Source: Acanthochromis polyacanthus (taxonomy: Eukaryota > Chordata > Actinopteri > Pomacentridae). Taken from it: DNA of 64,000 nucleotides. The notes under the pieces were generated by a model. The model was not told the origin of the DNA and searched no databases. It worked only from the letters and a program-made list of their open reading frames with translations. The position numbers and the translations under genes are program-made. The stretch's first letter is position 1; each line of letters starts with the position of its first letter. The DNA is taken from NCBI RefSeq assembly GCF_021347895.1, contig NC_067134.1, positions 25,692,347-25,756,346 of the forward strand, read 5' to 3'. Shown in pieces: positions 11,699-23,167 of the stretch.

Positions 11699-12212
11699 TT
11701 AACCCTCGTGTCATCCTGCGAGTCAGATTTAACCGTTTTAAAGTTTGAAAATGTGGAAAAAAAAATCTATTTTCACAGTGAAACTTCTGATGTTCATATT
11801 TTCAACAGTTTTGGGAATTTTTTGGTGTAAAAAAAACAGAATGTTAAATGTTTCTTGAGAACATTCACAAAAAATCTCTCAAAATTCGCTGGATTTTGAG
11901 TGAATGTTCTCAAAGAAAATACAGGTTTTACTCATATATATATTTAATCACTTCAGATATTTTTAGGATTTTTTTGGAAGATTTTCACTCATTTTTTTGA
12001 AAATATTTACAAGAATTTTCTTGCCAAATTTGGGGGATTTTTTTTTAAATAAAACTTTTAAGGGAAACTTAAGGAATTATTAGAATTTTCTTCCTGAAGG
12101 TTTTACAAATTTTCAGAAATTTGTGGAATTTTTTTTGCTGAATTTTTGGATTTTTTCCAGGCAAGGAAACAATATTTTTGATGCCTGTAAATGAGGACAA
12201 CAGGAGGGTTAA
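11699..12212 (-). mobile_element. TTAA/CCCTC MITE copy (piggyBac-like), reverse orientation
   Basis: Perfect TTAA occurs at both ends. The termini are AACCCTCGTGTCATCCTGCG and the inverse of AACCCTCCTGTTGTCCTCAT. The interior follows the family: 'cttctgatgttcatattttc', a central hairpin, then 'ttcttcctgaaggttttac'. CCCT next to TTAA is a piggyBac-type signature. The central palindrome is shortened and has its own arm sequence (ttgagaacattca/tgaatgttctcaa). Confidence 0.8.
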
Positions 12213-13140
12213 GCTTTTAAGGTTTAATTATCTGGTAAATACAGTATTTTTGGCGGAGGACCCATTAAATTACCTTCAGTAGAACTCCATTTTATCATAC
12301 GGCTGCTGTGGCTTCATGGGTTCAGCCAGCTGTGCACTCTTCATCTCAATGGTGGAGGTTGCATTTGATTATTACTGGTTTGTTTTTGAATCTGGATGAA
12401 AGAAAACAGAAATTACCCACCTAGATCAACCACTTTGCTTTCAGTCTGTAAGAAGTTGTCGGCGTATTTTTCTGGAAACTCAACTCAGCAACTCAAAACA
12501 GTTCAGTTAGAAGTTAGCTTGATGGCTAAGTATATTTATTGGAACCACAGTAGACAGATAAAGAGGTAAATCAAATCCACGAGGAGAGATGGAAATTGTA
12601 GGAAGTAGCAGAAAGAGAATTCAACCTTTCAGTCCCAGACTTGTAAAATCTTACTGTGGTCTGATAAAGCAGTTAAATGTCCATTCTCCATATGCCTGCT
12701 GCTGCCTAATTCTAGCCGGTTTGGTTGTTTATCTGGGTCAGATTTACGTTGGACAGTGCATTATTTTTAGTAACTTTTCTAAATGTGGAGGTTTGTTGGC
12801 GACCTGTTTGTGGTTTTTGCTCCATCTCTTACCTCTTGCGTTCCCAGTTCTAGTAACCAGTGATTCTGTGGACACATTTTGTTCACTTTTGACGATCACA
12901 AACCACAACGGCGTAAACACAGGGACACAGAGACGGTACACCGAGCTGCTGTGATAACGTCTCTCTCTCTGCAGATAAAAGGAAGTGGATAAAGGACCTT
13001 TTTTTCCCCGTTCCACATGCCAGGCAACTCCCAGCGGCCTCTCTGTTGACACAGCAGCCACAATGGGAACTAAAGGCCTCCCAATGCCTCCCATTATGAG
13101 CCTAACCCCGGGCCCAGTCGCTGCGCTGCAGAGTTATCCA
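12213..13140. other. Intergenic, nothing recognised
   Basis: Unique sequence. A pyrimidine tract ending TCTCTGCAG at about 12966-12974 resembles a splice acceptor, but no exon can be closed. Confidence 0.4.
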
Positions 13141-13390
13141 GTGCAGGCCGGCCGGTATTGGCCAAAGCCCCCTTGAATATTAGCCTGGATACATAAGACT
13201 ACCCCCCTTGCCCCCTGCTGCATTGTCCAGCGTTATTCTGCTCCCACAATGGGACATCACACTTTGGAAGTAATTTTCAAAAAGGGGAAGCCAATCAAAA
13301 ATAATGGCACTTATTGTTTCTCTTTTGACACACATTGCTGAGCGTCCTGCCCCTCCCTCGTCTGTCGCTTTCTCTGCCCGTGTAGCCCTA
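13141..13390. promoter_or_regulatory. Candidate conserved regulatory element with SOX-type motifs
   Basis: A non-repetitive, moderately GC-rich stretch contains CATTGT (13221-13226) and its inverse ACAATG (13246-13251), plus further CATTG/CAAAAAT words. These match the SOX core (A/T)(A/T)CAA(A/T)G in either orientation. The call rests on base composition and motifs only; conservation was not tested. Confidence 0.25.
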
Positions 13391-14924
13391 AACCCCGGGG
13401 TTCATTCACGTCTATTATACGGACAAATTAAATAAAAACCCGCTATGGGCCGGAGGGGAGCGGAGAGCCACGCTGGCCGTCGGCGGTGGCGTTGGAAAGA
13501 GTTGGGAATGGGAGGAACGCCGTGGCGGAAAGACTGAGTGAGGGCAGAGCTAGAGGAGGCTGTAGGATGGTGGGAAGAAAAGAGTGACATTTTCCTGCTG
13601 CCACATTTCATCCGGTTGGGCTTTGGTTTGTGCCGTTGATGGACATATTGAGTGTTGCAGGCAGACAGTAAATATGTGATGCTGGGGGACCGTCTGTCAC
13701 TGCTGAGACTCTGAGCATTCTGATGTGACAAATGTGTTTATCTGGAACTCCAAGAACTTCTCAGGAGTAATGGAAGCATGGAGATGATACACCTGTCATC
13801 GTTTTTTTCTTCCTCCAACAAGGAGAAACAGTTTTTAAAACGGTGTAGAAATGACAGCCTGCCTCATCTCTGACGGACTGAATGACGGATTCAAGAGAAA
13901 CTGGATAAAAAGTGCTCTATCCGTCTACCTGCTGCTTTATTTAAGGACACATGGATGCCTGGGAAAAACCAGGGAAGGTATGTTGGGACTTCTAAAAGAG
14001 GGAGGGTCCTCTGAGGGTTGATAGTGTTCAGTGTTGGCTGGTTGAGGTTCATTTGCCAGTGCTCTGCTGCGTTGGGTAAATTTGGCTTTTTTTAGGCCTC
14101 GTTGTGTTAAGAGCAAAGAATCTGCCTGCACGTTGAAGCTGAATTGTTGTTTTTTAGTCTTGATTGTGACACAAAAGAAAGACTTCCACTACATGCAAAA
14201 AAAAAAAAATTACAAAAAGGCTTCCACGTCAGTTGAACATTGAAGGAAAACGAGCATAATTCCATCCACTTGTAGCAGCAGGGCCCTGCACAGACCTATT
14301 GTACAGCAGGAATGTTGAAAGAAATGTTTGGAGGAGTCCAGCTGTTCAGCAGCTGGAACTAGAAGCGGAGGATCATTGGTCAAGTTTACCCACATGACTA
14401 TTTTTACTTTGCTTGCTGTCACATAGTTTTAATATGGCAAGGCTGTGTTTACTGTACTGTGGTTCACTTGAGATTTTTAATATTCCACAATAGTTCAGAA
14501 GCCTTTTTACCCTGACTGTTGCCTGTACGAAGCCATGCAGATAAAGACATCTCTCTCAGAAACCCTTTAAATTTTCATCCACTTCCAATAATTAAAAAAA
14601 AAAAAAGATAAAAATCTGATTTGATTGTAACCTTTTGACCCTCTGAACTCCAGTCAGTCTCAGGCCAGTTTTTTTTTTTTTTGCTCCTGTTACCTTTTTG
14701 CTAGTCTGGGCTCATTTTGAATTTCAGTATAAAATTCTGCACTTCTATGAAAACCACAAAACAATAGCTTGAAGTCCAGACGGCTCAGAAATGTTCTGTG
14801 CACCTGAACAAAATTATAATGCACCAGAATGAAAAATAAAGTTAATCATTAGGTGTTACTAACAGCAGAAAAAAGGGGACTCTACATGCAATAAATGTTT
14901 TTACATTTTTTACTTGTTTCATGT
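13391..14924. other. Intergenic, nothing recognised
   Basis: Unique sequence with short A/T homopolymers. Small reading frames show no domain. Confidence 0.4.
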
Positions 14925-15275
14925 AAACCCCCTGTCAAAAGTTTTAGGACACTTTCCCATTCAAATAAATTAGAACCTGTCTCAAAACTTTTGAAAAGGG
15001 GTGTAGTTGAGCTTAATTTGTCTGAAAAATCCCTCCATTTTTGTCACCTTAGTCACTAATGGCTTCATAGCTTTAAATGAGACGCATAGAATAAAGTAAG
15101 TTTGATGCAATTTTTTGATTATTTGCTGACAGTGGGTTGTTTTCCCAACAAAATGTAAAGACAAATTTTTAAAAAGATCAAGTTTTCCTGTTGTTTCAGA
15201 CTGTACCAAATGGAGGAATTGGGGCATTTTTATTTATTTATTTTTTTTTTACTAGTATTCCTTTCAAAACTGATG
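14925..15275. repeat. Possible decayed DNA-transposon copy
   Basis: The phrase 'ctgtcaaaagttttaggaca' and a nearby inverted 'ctcaaaacttttgaaaaggg' resemble the termini of Tc1-type repeats. Neither a clear right end nor a target duplication was found. Confidence 0.3.
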
Positions 15276-15288
15276 GCGAGTTTTAGGG

Positions 15289-15930
15289 TTGGGTTGTCAA
15301 ACATGAGGCCCGTGGTCCAAAAGCGGCCCTCCAGAGGGTCCAATCCGGTCCTCAAAGTGTAAAAACTACAGAGGACATTACCTGCAATTTGTAATTTTGT
15401 AAAACTACAAATTTAAAATAATTCCTAAACCATGACAGGAGTACATTAAAATAGCCTACTAGATTGTTCATTGTTCTTGTCATTTTTTTGTCGCTTAGTA
15501 ACTTTTTGTCTCATTTTTTGGTCTGACTTTTGTAATTTGTCTTGTTTTTGCCATTTTGCTTCTCATTTTTGTCATTTTGTCTTTACTTTTTGTCTTGCCT
15601 GTGTTTGTTGTGTCTTACTTTTGTCATTTTGTGTTTGGTTTATTCTTTGTTTTGCGTGTCATTTTTGTCGCTTTGTGTCTCGTTTGTCCATTTTTTGGTC
15701 TTTTTGTAAATTTTCTGTCAAATTTTTTTTTGTCTTTTTTGTTTTCAGGTTGTTCTTAATGTTTTGTGAAAAGATCATTCCTTAAACGTGAACATTTTCC
15801 GAATGTACTTTTTTTGCACTGAAACTGTAAATTTGTGGTTATTTATAGGTCATGCTGTGATTTAACTGGTCACTGCAGATCAGATTGGGCTGAATGTGGA
15901 ACCTGAGCTAAGAGGAGTTTGACACCCTTG
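15289..15930 (+). mobile_element. hAT-like element, complete short form of the family at 1-1766
   Basis: The termini TTGGGTTGTCAAAC and GTTTGACACCCTTG are inverted repeats. The flanks ttttaggg (15281-15288) and ctttagag (15931-15938) match at 6 of 8 bases, consistent with an old 8 bp hAT duplication. The subterminal segment is the inverse of that at 1700-1750. The interior is the reverse complement of GACAAAA-rich sequence (ttttgtc words). It has no 203 bp array, so the array in the first copy arose by later amplification. Confidence 0.7.
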
Positions 15931-16437
15931 CTTTAGAGGCTGAAACAATTCTGTTTTTAGATGGATGTCTTTTCACCTACATACCACAAAATCGCATTTC
16001 TGTCTTTCCCAAGTTCTAATGATAAATAAAAAGCACACAGAAGAAATGTTTGGTGCCTTTAGAAGAACAAACAGATGGATAGAGACGTGCATGGAGGCAG
16101 ATGAGAAGAATGCATCTGCAAGAGAGGAGAGGAAGTGTAAGAGAGCGACGCAAATGAAAAGAGAAGAAGAATAAAAGGTTATGGCGGGAGAGGAGGAAAG
16201 GGCAGGGGGAGGAGAGCTGCTCTTTGGGGTCTTTGAAAGCGGCTGGTCCTGGCTTGAAGCTTGACCCCATTTAGGACGAGCGAGAGACATTAAGAAGAGC
16301 TGTGAGCTGGAGAAAGAGAGAGGGAGAGGACTCCTCAGCCTCACACTTAAAGGCCCTCCACGGGAAGTCGTCATTCTTCCTGGAGCCGCCACCCCCCATC
16401 AACAGCTGCGAAAAAGCCTCATTTAGGATGAGTGGAG

Positions 16438-16438
<1 letters not shown>
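15931..16438. other. Intergenic, purine-rich end
   Basis: Unique sequence that becomes strongly purine-rich on this strand from about 16060 towards the GA repeat. No recognisable gene. Confidence 0.4.

Positions 16439-16471
<33 letters not shown>
16439..16471. repeat. (GA)n microsatellite
   Basis: About 33 bp of GA dinucleotides. Confidence 0.95.
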
Positions 16472-16473
<2 letters not shown>

Positions 16474-18803
16474 CCCCAGCCTCCTCTGAGGGGGTCCTGA
16501 TATCAAAACTTTCCCTCAGCAGGAAAGGGAGAAATGTCAGCAAGAAGCAGGGCTTTAGTGTCTTTTATCATGTTATTTGGATATTGATTTCGTGTGCTTG
16601 TCATCAGCACATCTGACCTTTTATGGAGTTTAAGGTTATATTCAAATGTGAAGGATTTATTGTTTGTTATTAATCGACATGACTTGGACTTAAGGAGGCC
16701 TAAGTCAGTCATTTATAGTGTTCCTTCACCATCCGACAATCTCACTGTATCGCAGATTTTAAATTGTATTTGGGGCATTGTGAATTTTGCAGTCTGTAGA
16801 TATATTATTTTAATATTTTTTGCAGTATAATAGGCATTCTCTAGGCTAAAAAATTAAAACTAGTAGTGGAATGCGATTTTTAAAAAATGAATCTAATAAC
16901 AGGCTTTGTACTTAATTAATCAATTGCATTTTGTCAAACAGCAACATTTGACACTAGTTGTTTTCAATTAAAGTAAATTTTGGTTTACAGTTGAATCAAT
17001 GAAGAGACATGACGTGTATAATATAAAATTTGTAAAATTACTACAATTTTAAAGTGATTTGGATGATTTAAGGCCTGGATTTAGTCTTTTTTTTTTCCTT
17101 CATCGTACGGCTATAACAAAAGCATAAGTAGTTCCAGGACCTTCAGAAAGTAGAAAATCCACAGATTAATTCTGTTTTCAGAGTTTCTGAGTCTGATAAA
17201 TGGTGTCAGTTTGATGGCTCTTTTTTTAGGAATATACATTTTTATTTAGGAACAAAAATGTAATTACGTTATTAAAAGATAAACATTTCTGTGGTTTAAC
17301 CTTTTACTATGCCTCTTTGGCAGTGTAATAACTTAAAAATGTTTGTTTCTTTTATGTTTATCTGCATTTTTCATCTGTCTTCTACATTCACAGATTACGG
17401 CAAACTCGATTATAGTCAACATTGTACGACTTTTTTGTAAACTAAAGCACTTTCAGGGTCTTCTAAAGTGGTCTATTATGGGATGGCTACACCATTAGCT
17501 GTTAGCCGTTAGCAGGACTGTCGTAGCTAACGTTAGCTCTGGTGCTAACAGCAACATGTTCAGCATTGAAGTGATCAGAAAAGTTTTTGTTGTACAATTT
17601 GCACAGAACCACGCTTTTATCCAAGCTGACATCAGGAAGATTTTTAAAAGAAAGCTTTACTCCCAACAAGCTCAATGTGTCTCATCTTCTTTCACTGTTC
17701 ACCAAACCTCCTTGTGTATCTTCTTCACTGCAGACCATAGACTGTAGCTGCAGACAGACTTTAAGTTCATTAGCGCCACCTACTGGGCTGAAGTGTTCAT
17801 CGGTGTTATCAGTGTGCCACAGATTAGGGATTGCGATTAAATGCGTTATTTTTTCTGTGTGCTAGGTAGTGGTAAGTCCAAGCTTTTATTTCTGTTTTGG
17901 TGGAACCCTGCCTCAGCTGACAGACATTTCTGGTCCACTGAGTAATTTTCGGATGTGTCAGTTAAACTCTCTGTCGGTGGGGTTGAGGGGGATTAGCTGT
18001 TCTCGGCCACCGACACACACAGAGGAGTCCACCTAGCATGTTGGCAGTCAGCTGTTTTCACCGCTGTTCTGCAAAACGGCACTTTGTAGGTGTTTGTTCG
18101 AGAGGCGGGAGCAGAGCCGCATCATTTTTTGCTGAAGTAGTTATTAGCTGAAGATTGAGCCAGAAATGAATTTGGATGTGGGGTTATAGGGCCAGTACTG
18201 GCAGAGGTACGTTAAACTCTACCAATTTCATGAGAGCACCTAAAAAAATAAACGCAACAGAACAAAGTGAGGTTACCCAGATAAAGGCTGCACCAAAGCA
18301 GCAAACACGAGAAAATATGTTGAAATTAGCCAAAAAGACACGACTCCCAGAATAACTAGATTTAACCAAGACAGCAACTGTTCATGTGGATCAAAGCATA
18401 TTTCAAGGTAATTCAAAACTATTTCAAGGAGATGTGAACCGAAATACTCTCACAACAACCACTGAAGGGCTAAATTCTGCCTTTGAGCTCAGTTTCTGCT
18501 TTCAATTCACATTTTGTTAAAAATCTTCTCGCAAGAATTTCCAGCACTCTGATGGCAAAATCGACCATGAATTTTCACTATTCCATACAACTGAATGACC
18601 ACTTTTTTGACATTTGGATTGCATTGAAACATCCAGTAATGCTATAATATATGTCATCAATATTAGCAGGATACTGTTTATGTCTAAAAAGCAAACATGC
18701 TATGTGCTTTCTACAGCATGGCCAAGATTTACGAGATGATTTTAGTGGGTTTTTTTTGTAACAACGGGGTAAATTTAGGTGCTGGATTTGTGAGGTGGAC
18801 TAA
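16472..18803. other. Intergenic, nothing recognised
   Basis: AT-rich unique sequence. A 'gttagccgttagcagg' patch (about 17500-17550) and a 'catagactgta' scrap at 17737 resemble words found in dispersed fish repeats, but no element can be delimited. Confidence 0.4.
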
Positions 18804-19442
18804 GGCCCCATCCACACGAAGACAAACCGAGGTCTAAACGCATAAGTTTCTTGCCGAATCTGCGTATCATCCACACGAAGACGTGTTTGGGGGGTCTGTA
18901 AACGATCATTTTTGAAACCAGGTTCCAGAGCGGAAAGATTTTGAAACGCCGTATACGCAGCTCCGTGTTTACTGGCTCTCCGCTGCTTTTCAGATACGCT
19001 TGCGTCATGGTTTCGTATCTTCATTGACATGCATGTGCAGTTTCATAACTTCATTGACAGGCATGCGCCACACACTCCAACGTCAACAACAATGGCAGCG
19101 TACAGTGTAGCAAATGTACTGATGAAGCTCGTGACCCTACTATCCCTGTTGCAGCAAAATCTCCTTCTTCTCAATCACCTCCGAGTTGCCCACTCATGCT
19201 TCCCGGCTTGGTCTCTGTTTACAACTTTTGCCGCAAGTGCACATGCCCACTGTTTTTTCTTCTGTTTGAGCGTGTTTCCGTCATATCGTTACAGCGCCCC
19301 TAGAGGTCTGGCATGTGTTTTACAGCGTTTCCATGCGTATCGAGTGCGTTCATGTAGACGCACACATTTTCTGAGACGCCTTCGTCTTTACGGCGATCGT
19401 TTTTGAAACTGTTAAGCGTTTTGTCTTCGTATGGATGGGGCC
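18804..19442. mobile_element. 639 bp Harbinger-like MITE
   Basis: The ends GGCCCCATCCACACGAAGAC and GTCTTCGTATGGATGGGGCC are inverted repeats with one mismatch. They are flanked by TAA on each side (18801-18803, 19443-19445). A 3 bp TWA duplication is typical of PIF/Harbinger elements. The left subterminal word 'atccacacgaagac' recurs internally at about 18869. There is no coding capacity. Assignment to Harbinger rests on the TAA alone. Confidence 0.65.
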
Positions 19443-20285
19443 TAAAACTGCATGTGCCTTTAATTTTTACTCCGTTTCACTGCATCTACTTTGTGTATTC
19501 TGACGAGGTATACGTGTGTTTGCGTTGTCCAGACAGGTTGGACGGACGCTGATCACTTTGATGTGTTCATTATGTGTGTGTTTGCATTGGCTGAGGCCGA
19601 CTGCTCTCTGAGGGACTATCATTGCTGCTAATCCTCTTCATGGTCGACTAATCTGTTTTCGCCAGGGTCACTCCATCCCAGCCCTCCTCCCTCCCTCTCC
19701 ACTCCCCTCTTTTTTCCCTTTCACCGCTCCTCAGCAGGACTTCTCCCTCTCTCCTTACCTCGTTCTTCAAAAGGTCACTTCTTTATTCTCCCCTCCTTCC
19801 CTCCTATCTGCCCTTCTCCCTTTAATAACACTAATCTTATTACACAAAGAATCAAAGCTTTCATGTTTGCCTCCTGTCCGTTTGAAAATCAAACTAATAA
19901 TGAGAAGTTAGGGATCTTCCTCCTCTCATTCATCCACTCTTCCCTCCACCTCACTTGTAGTAATTTGAGAGCTGCATGGATAGTCTGACCAATACAGGAT
20001 TTTTTAGGTGGATAGATCTGAATTTGTATGTTAAAGCTAAGCAAACAAGCAAACAAAACCACAATGCAGTTATTCATATTTGAAATTTACTGTGAACAGG
20101 AATGTGCTTGTCTAGAAATAACTACAGCAGCTATCTCCCCATAAAACCATAGCGTTAACGTTTATTTTTCTGTATTGCTCAATAAATAAGTCACAATGTT
20201 GGTCAAATTAAAGATGCATTCACAGATCCTTTCCCAGGTCTGTTCTAATCTTCATTTTGACGTTAATTTATTGAGGGTTCAGTGT
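19443..20285. other. Intergenic; pyrimidine-rich tract
   Basis: A C/T-rich stretch lies at about 19675-19830. Otherwise unique sequence with no gene recognised. Confidence 0.45.
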
Positions 20286-20380
20286 ACGGATGGGTATCGC
20301 ATACAGTATTAACGGTACTACTACTTTTACCAATATTGCTTTTTTTGGTTTTTGTTTGTTTTGTTTTTTAAGGACAGAGT

Positions 20381-21480
20381 TTGTGTGCAGCTCCTAAATC
20401 ACTAAATCCTGCTGCTCTAAGCCCTGAAAGTGAAATTCTGATCAGTAGTTCAGATGATCATCCGCGAACATGTTCTCCACTGTTACACCAACGACGTACA
20501 GATCTACGTTTCGACCAAATCCATCACCCCAACAAACCGCTCCACCCTGACCAGCTGCCTCAAGGAAATAAAAACATGCATGCAAAATAACTTTCAACAA
20601 CTGAGCTATGAGAAATCAGACAGAATAATCAGCCTCAAATCCCTCACAAAACACGGTCAACTTCACCCTGACCACTGACAACTCCGCTATGTCCCTCACA
20701 TCTGTAATCTGGGACTCACTCTGACAGCAACCTCACCTTCAAAAGACACATCAACCAGATCACCTGCTTTCACCTCGAGAACATCACCCGCCTCCGCAAC
20801 TCACTCTGCTTCCCTGCTGCTGAAATCCATGCATTAATTGACGAATGCAGCAGCATTCTGAGACTGTCCTCCGTGAAAAAACGACCACATAGGTCGTCTG
20901 TACACGCCCGTATTACGACCGTGTTACGTTTTGAAGTTAAGCGACCTCTAGCGGTTGAGTAAATATCGACACTCCGGTGTCTCAGCTGAAACGTCACCAT
21001 GAACAAACTTTGACATAACACTAACCCTAACCATAACCCTAAACCCGTCTTGCGAAAGTGAGGGAAAAGCCGTTTCACGAGGGAAAAGCCGTTTCGCGAA
21101 TTAAATCCTGTAATGCCTTTCTGTCCCCCGTAGGGGTGCCAACGTAAATACGCTCTCATGGGTCGTATTAAGGGGCACGTTACATACGACCTGTGTGGTC
21201 GTATGAGTTTGAGGGCTTGTTGGCGTTCTTGATGGTTCATCTTCAAAAGTCCTCAATAAACTTCAGCATATGCAGAACTCTGCTGCCCGCCTCCTCACCC
21301 GTTCCCATGAACACATCACCCCAGTCCTCCAAAACCTCCACTGGCTCCCTGTCACTTCAAAGTCCTCCTGCTGACCCACAAAGCCCCCCCACACCTCAGA
21401 GACCTGCTCCACTGCTACACTCTCTCCCATAGCCTTCGTTCCTCTGCTGCAAACTTGTCTGCTTCGACATGCAAACGGCT
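20381..21480 (+). pseudogene. L2-type LINE reverse transcriptase fragment, broken and interrupted
   Basis: The conceptual translation near 20460-20600 gives HCYTNDVQIYVSTK, matching the reverse transcriptase catalytic box (F/Y)xDD context of fish L2-type LINEs with the first Asp changed (YTND in place of YADD). It is followed by LTSCLKEIKTCMQNNFQQL. After frame breaks comes SNLTFKRHINQIT. Beyond an insertion at 20881-21202 the frame resumes with LQHMQNSAARLLTR and LHWLPVTS (about 21255-21360), typical of the segment after the RT domain. It is an inactive copy lacking the endonuclease and the 5' half. Confidence 0.75.
20881..21202. mobile_element. 322 bp terminal-inverted-repeat element inserted in the LINE
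   Basis: The ends ACGACCACATAGGTCGT and the inverse of ACGACCACACAGGTCGT differ at one base and are each themselves partly palindromic (ACGACC...GGTCGT). The insert separates two halves of the LINE reading frame. No clear target duplication is visible. The centre has CCCTAA-type words (21020-21047). Confidence 0.65.
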
Positions 21481-21682
21481 TGTCGATCTTGAGGCAACAA
21501 ACATTTTCTGCATCAACTGTAGTGAGAGTAATCAGACTACTGTGATGTCAGTGATGGAGCTACAGACTAAAACAGAAGAGCTGTGGATTTAGAAAGCCAA
21601 AGTGCATCATAGATGTTAACATCAGAGCTTAAAGATCGTTGGGTATTTAAACGTTTTGCCCAGGGGCTCAGTACCCATCCCT

Positions 21683-22139
21683 GATGAAGACACCTGATCA
21701 CATGAATAATGCTAGGCTATCCCTCTATTTCTTCATGCTAAGCTAAACTAGCCACATCCAGACTGCAGCAACATAAAGCACTCCTGTAAAGAAAGCACAT
21801 ATATTACACTTAAAATGTAAAATTCTCCATTCTCACGCCAAATTTGTCATCTATTAACAAATGCGCTCGCTCCTCCGATCTCAATCTTTTTATACATTTC
21901 AACATATGCGTTCAATTATGTTTCTTTAGCCGCGAATCAGGAATTTACCAAAGGGGCTTCTGCGATCTGTACACTGTAGGAGACATTCTTCAGTTCAGAT
22001 GGATAAAAATTTTTTTTTTAATTCTCAGGAAGAGGAAGGATCCTGCTTCCTTCGATCAAATCATCTCTTCTTCCTTCTCAACCCTTCAGCCTACCTCTGC
22101 TCTCACCATTAACAAAACCACAATCAGATTTCTTTCCAG
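21683..22139. other. Intergenic, nothing recognised
   Basis: Unique sequence. The plus-strand frame from 21844 owes its length to the microsatellite that follows. Confidence 0.4.
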
Positions 22140-22155
22140 CTCTCTCTCTCTCTCG

Positions 22156-22246
<91 letters not shown>
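22140..22246. repeat. Compound (CT)n(AC)n microsatellite
   Basis: CT dinucleotides with a few CG interruptions run to about 22208, then AC dinucleotides to 22246. Confidence 0.95.
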
Positions 22247-22247
<1 letters not shown>

Positions 22248-22660
22248 GTCTAATCATATTTCTTCCTATCTAGAAGCAATCAGTGATAGTGTTGGCTGCT
22301 CCTGAGCGCCTTGACAACACTGGCAGAGAGGGAGGCCACACATGCTCTAATTAAATTAAATGTGTGTGTGTGTTGGGCTGTGTGTGTGTGTTGGAGGCAC
22401 AAACAAAACGTAGCTTGACCTGCCTGTAGTGGGTGGAAGAAGAATGGGGTTGAAGTTCAAAGCAGGATGTTGATCATCACTGAATGAACGGCTTCATTAC
22501 TCACTGAGCACTCGTCTTAGTGTTTGTTTTTACAGTCAAATGTTGACCAACGGATTTCAGAGAGAGTATTTTATTTGGTAGGACGCACACTGAGAAAAAA
22601 ATGTACAAAACTAGACATTATTTTACAGTTTATGACAGTTTAATGTGCATTTTTTGTTCA
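22247..22660. other. Intergenic, nothing recognised
   Basis: Unique sequence with a short interrupted GT run at about 22361-22391. Confidence 0.4.
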
Positions 22661-23167
22661 TTCACCCTCCTGTTGTCTTCATTTACGAGCACCAAAAAAA
22701 TATGGTTTCCTTGTTTGAAAAAAAAATCTAAAAATTCCCCAAATTTCTGAAAATTTGCAAAACCTTCAGGAAGAAAATTCCAATAATTCCTTAAAAGTTT
22801 CCCTTAAAAGTTTCATTTTAAAAAAAAATCTCCAAATTTGTCAAAAAAATATTCTTGAAAAATATTTTCAAAAAATGAGTAAAAATCGTGCAAAAAAAAT
22901 CCTAAAAATATCCAAAGTGACCAGTAAAACTTCTAGTATTTTCTTTAAGAACATTAATAAAATATCAACCAAAATCCAGCGAAATTTCAATAATTCCTGA
23001 AAAGTTCAATTAAAAAAAAAAAATCCTCCAAATTTTGCAAGAAAATTTTATTTTTTCACCAAAGAATGTTAAGACTTTACAAAAATGTTGAAAATATTTT
23101 ATTTTTCCCCACATTTTCAAACTTTTAACCGGGTTAATTTTGACCCGCAGGACGACACGAGGGTTAA
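22661..23167 (+). mobile_element. TTAA/CCCTC MITE copy, rearranged
   Basis: Left TTCA then CACCCTCCTGTTGTCTTCAT; right GCAGGACGACACGAGGGTTAA. The left half follows the family through the first arm of the central hairpin ('aaccaaaatccagcg'). It then jumps back to left-half sequence ('ttcaataattcctgaaaag'), so the second hairpin arm has been replaced. Confidence 0.75.

Larger units (their letters stand above)
20286..21682. mobile_element. Probable hAT-like MITE ends enclosing a LINE fragment
   Basis: The left end ACGGATGGGTATCG and right end GTACCCATCCCT are inverted-repeat-like and match a common fish GGGATGGGTA terminus. Between them lies an L2-type LINE fragment. No target duplication was found, so the outer boundaries are tentative. 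Confidence 0.4.

Noticed and set aside
22755..23000. Lys/Asn-rich 81-codon frame, and similar frames in other MITE copies
   Set aside because: They arise from A-rich MITE sequence and differ in phase between copies.
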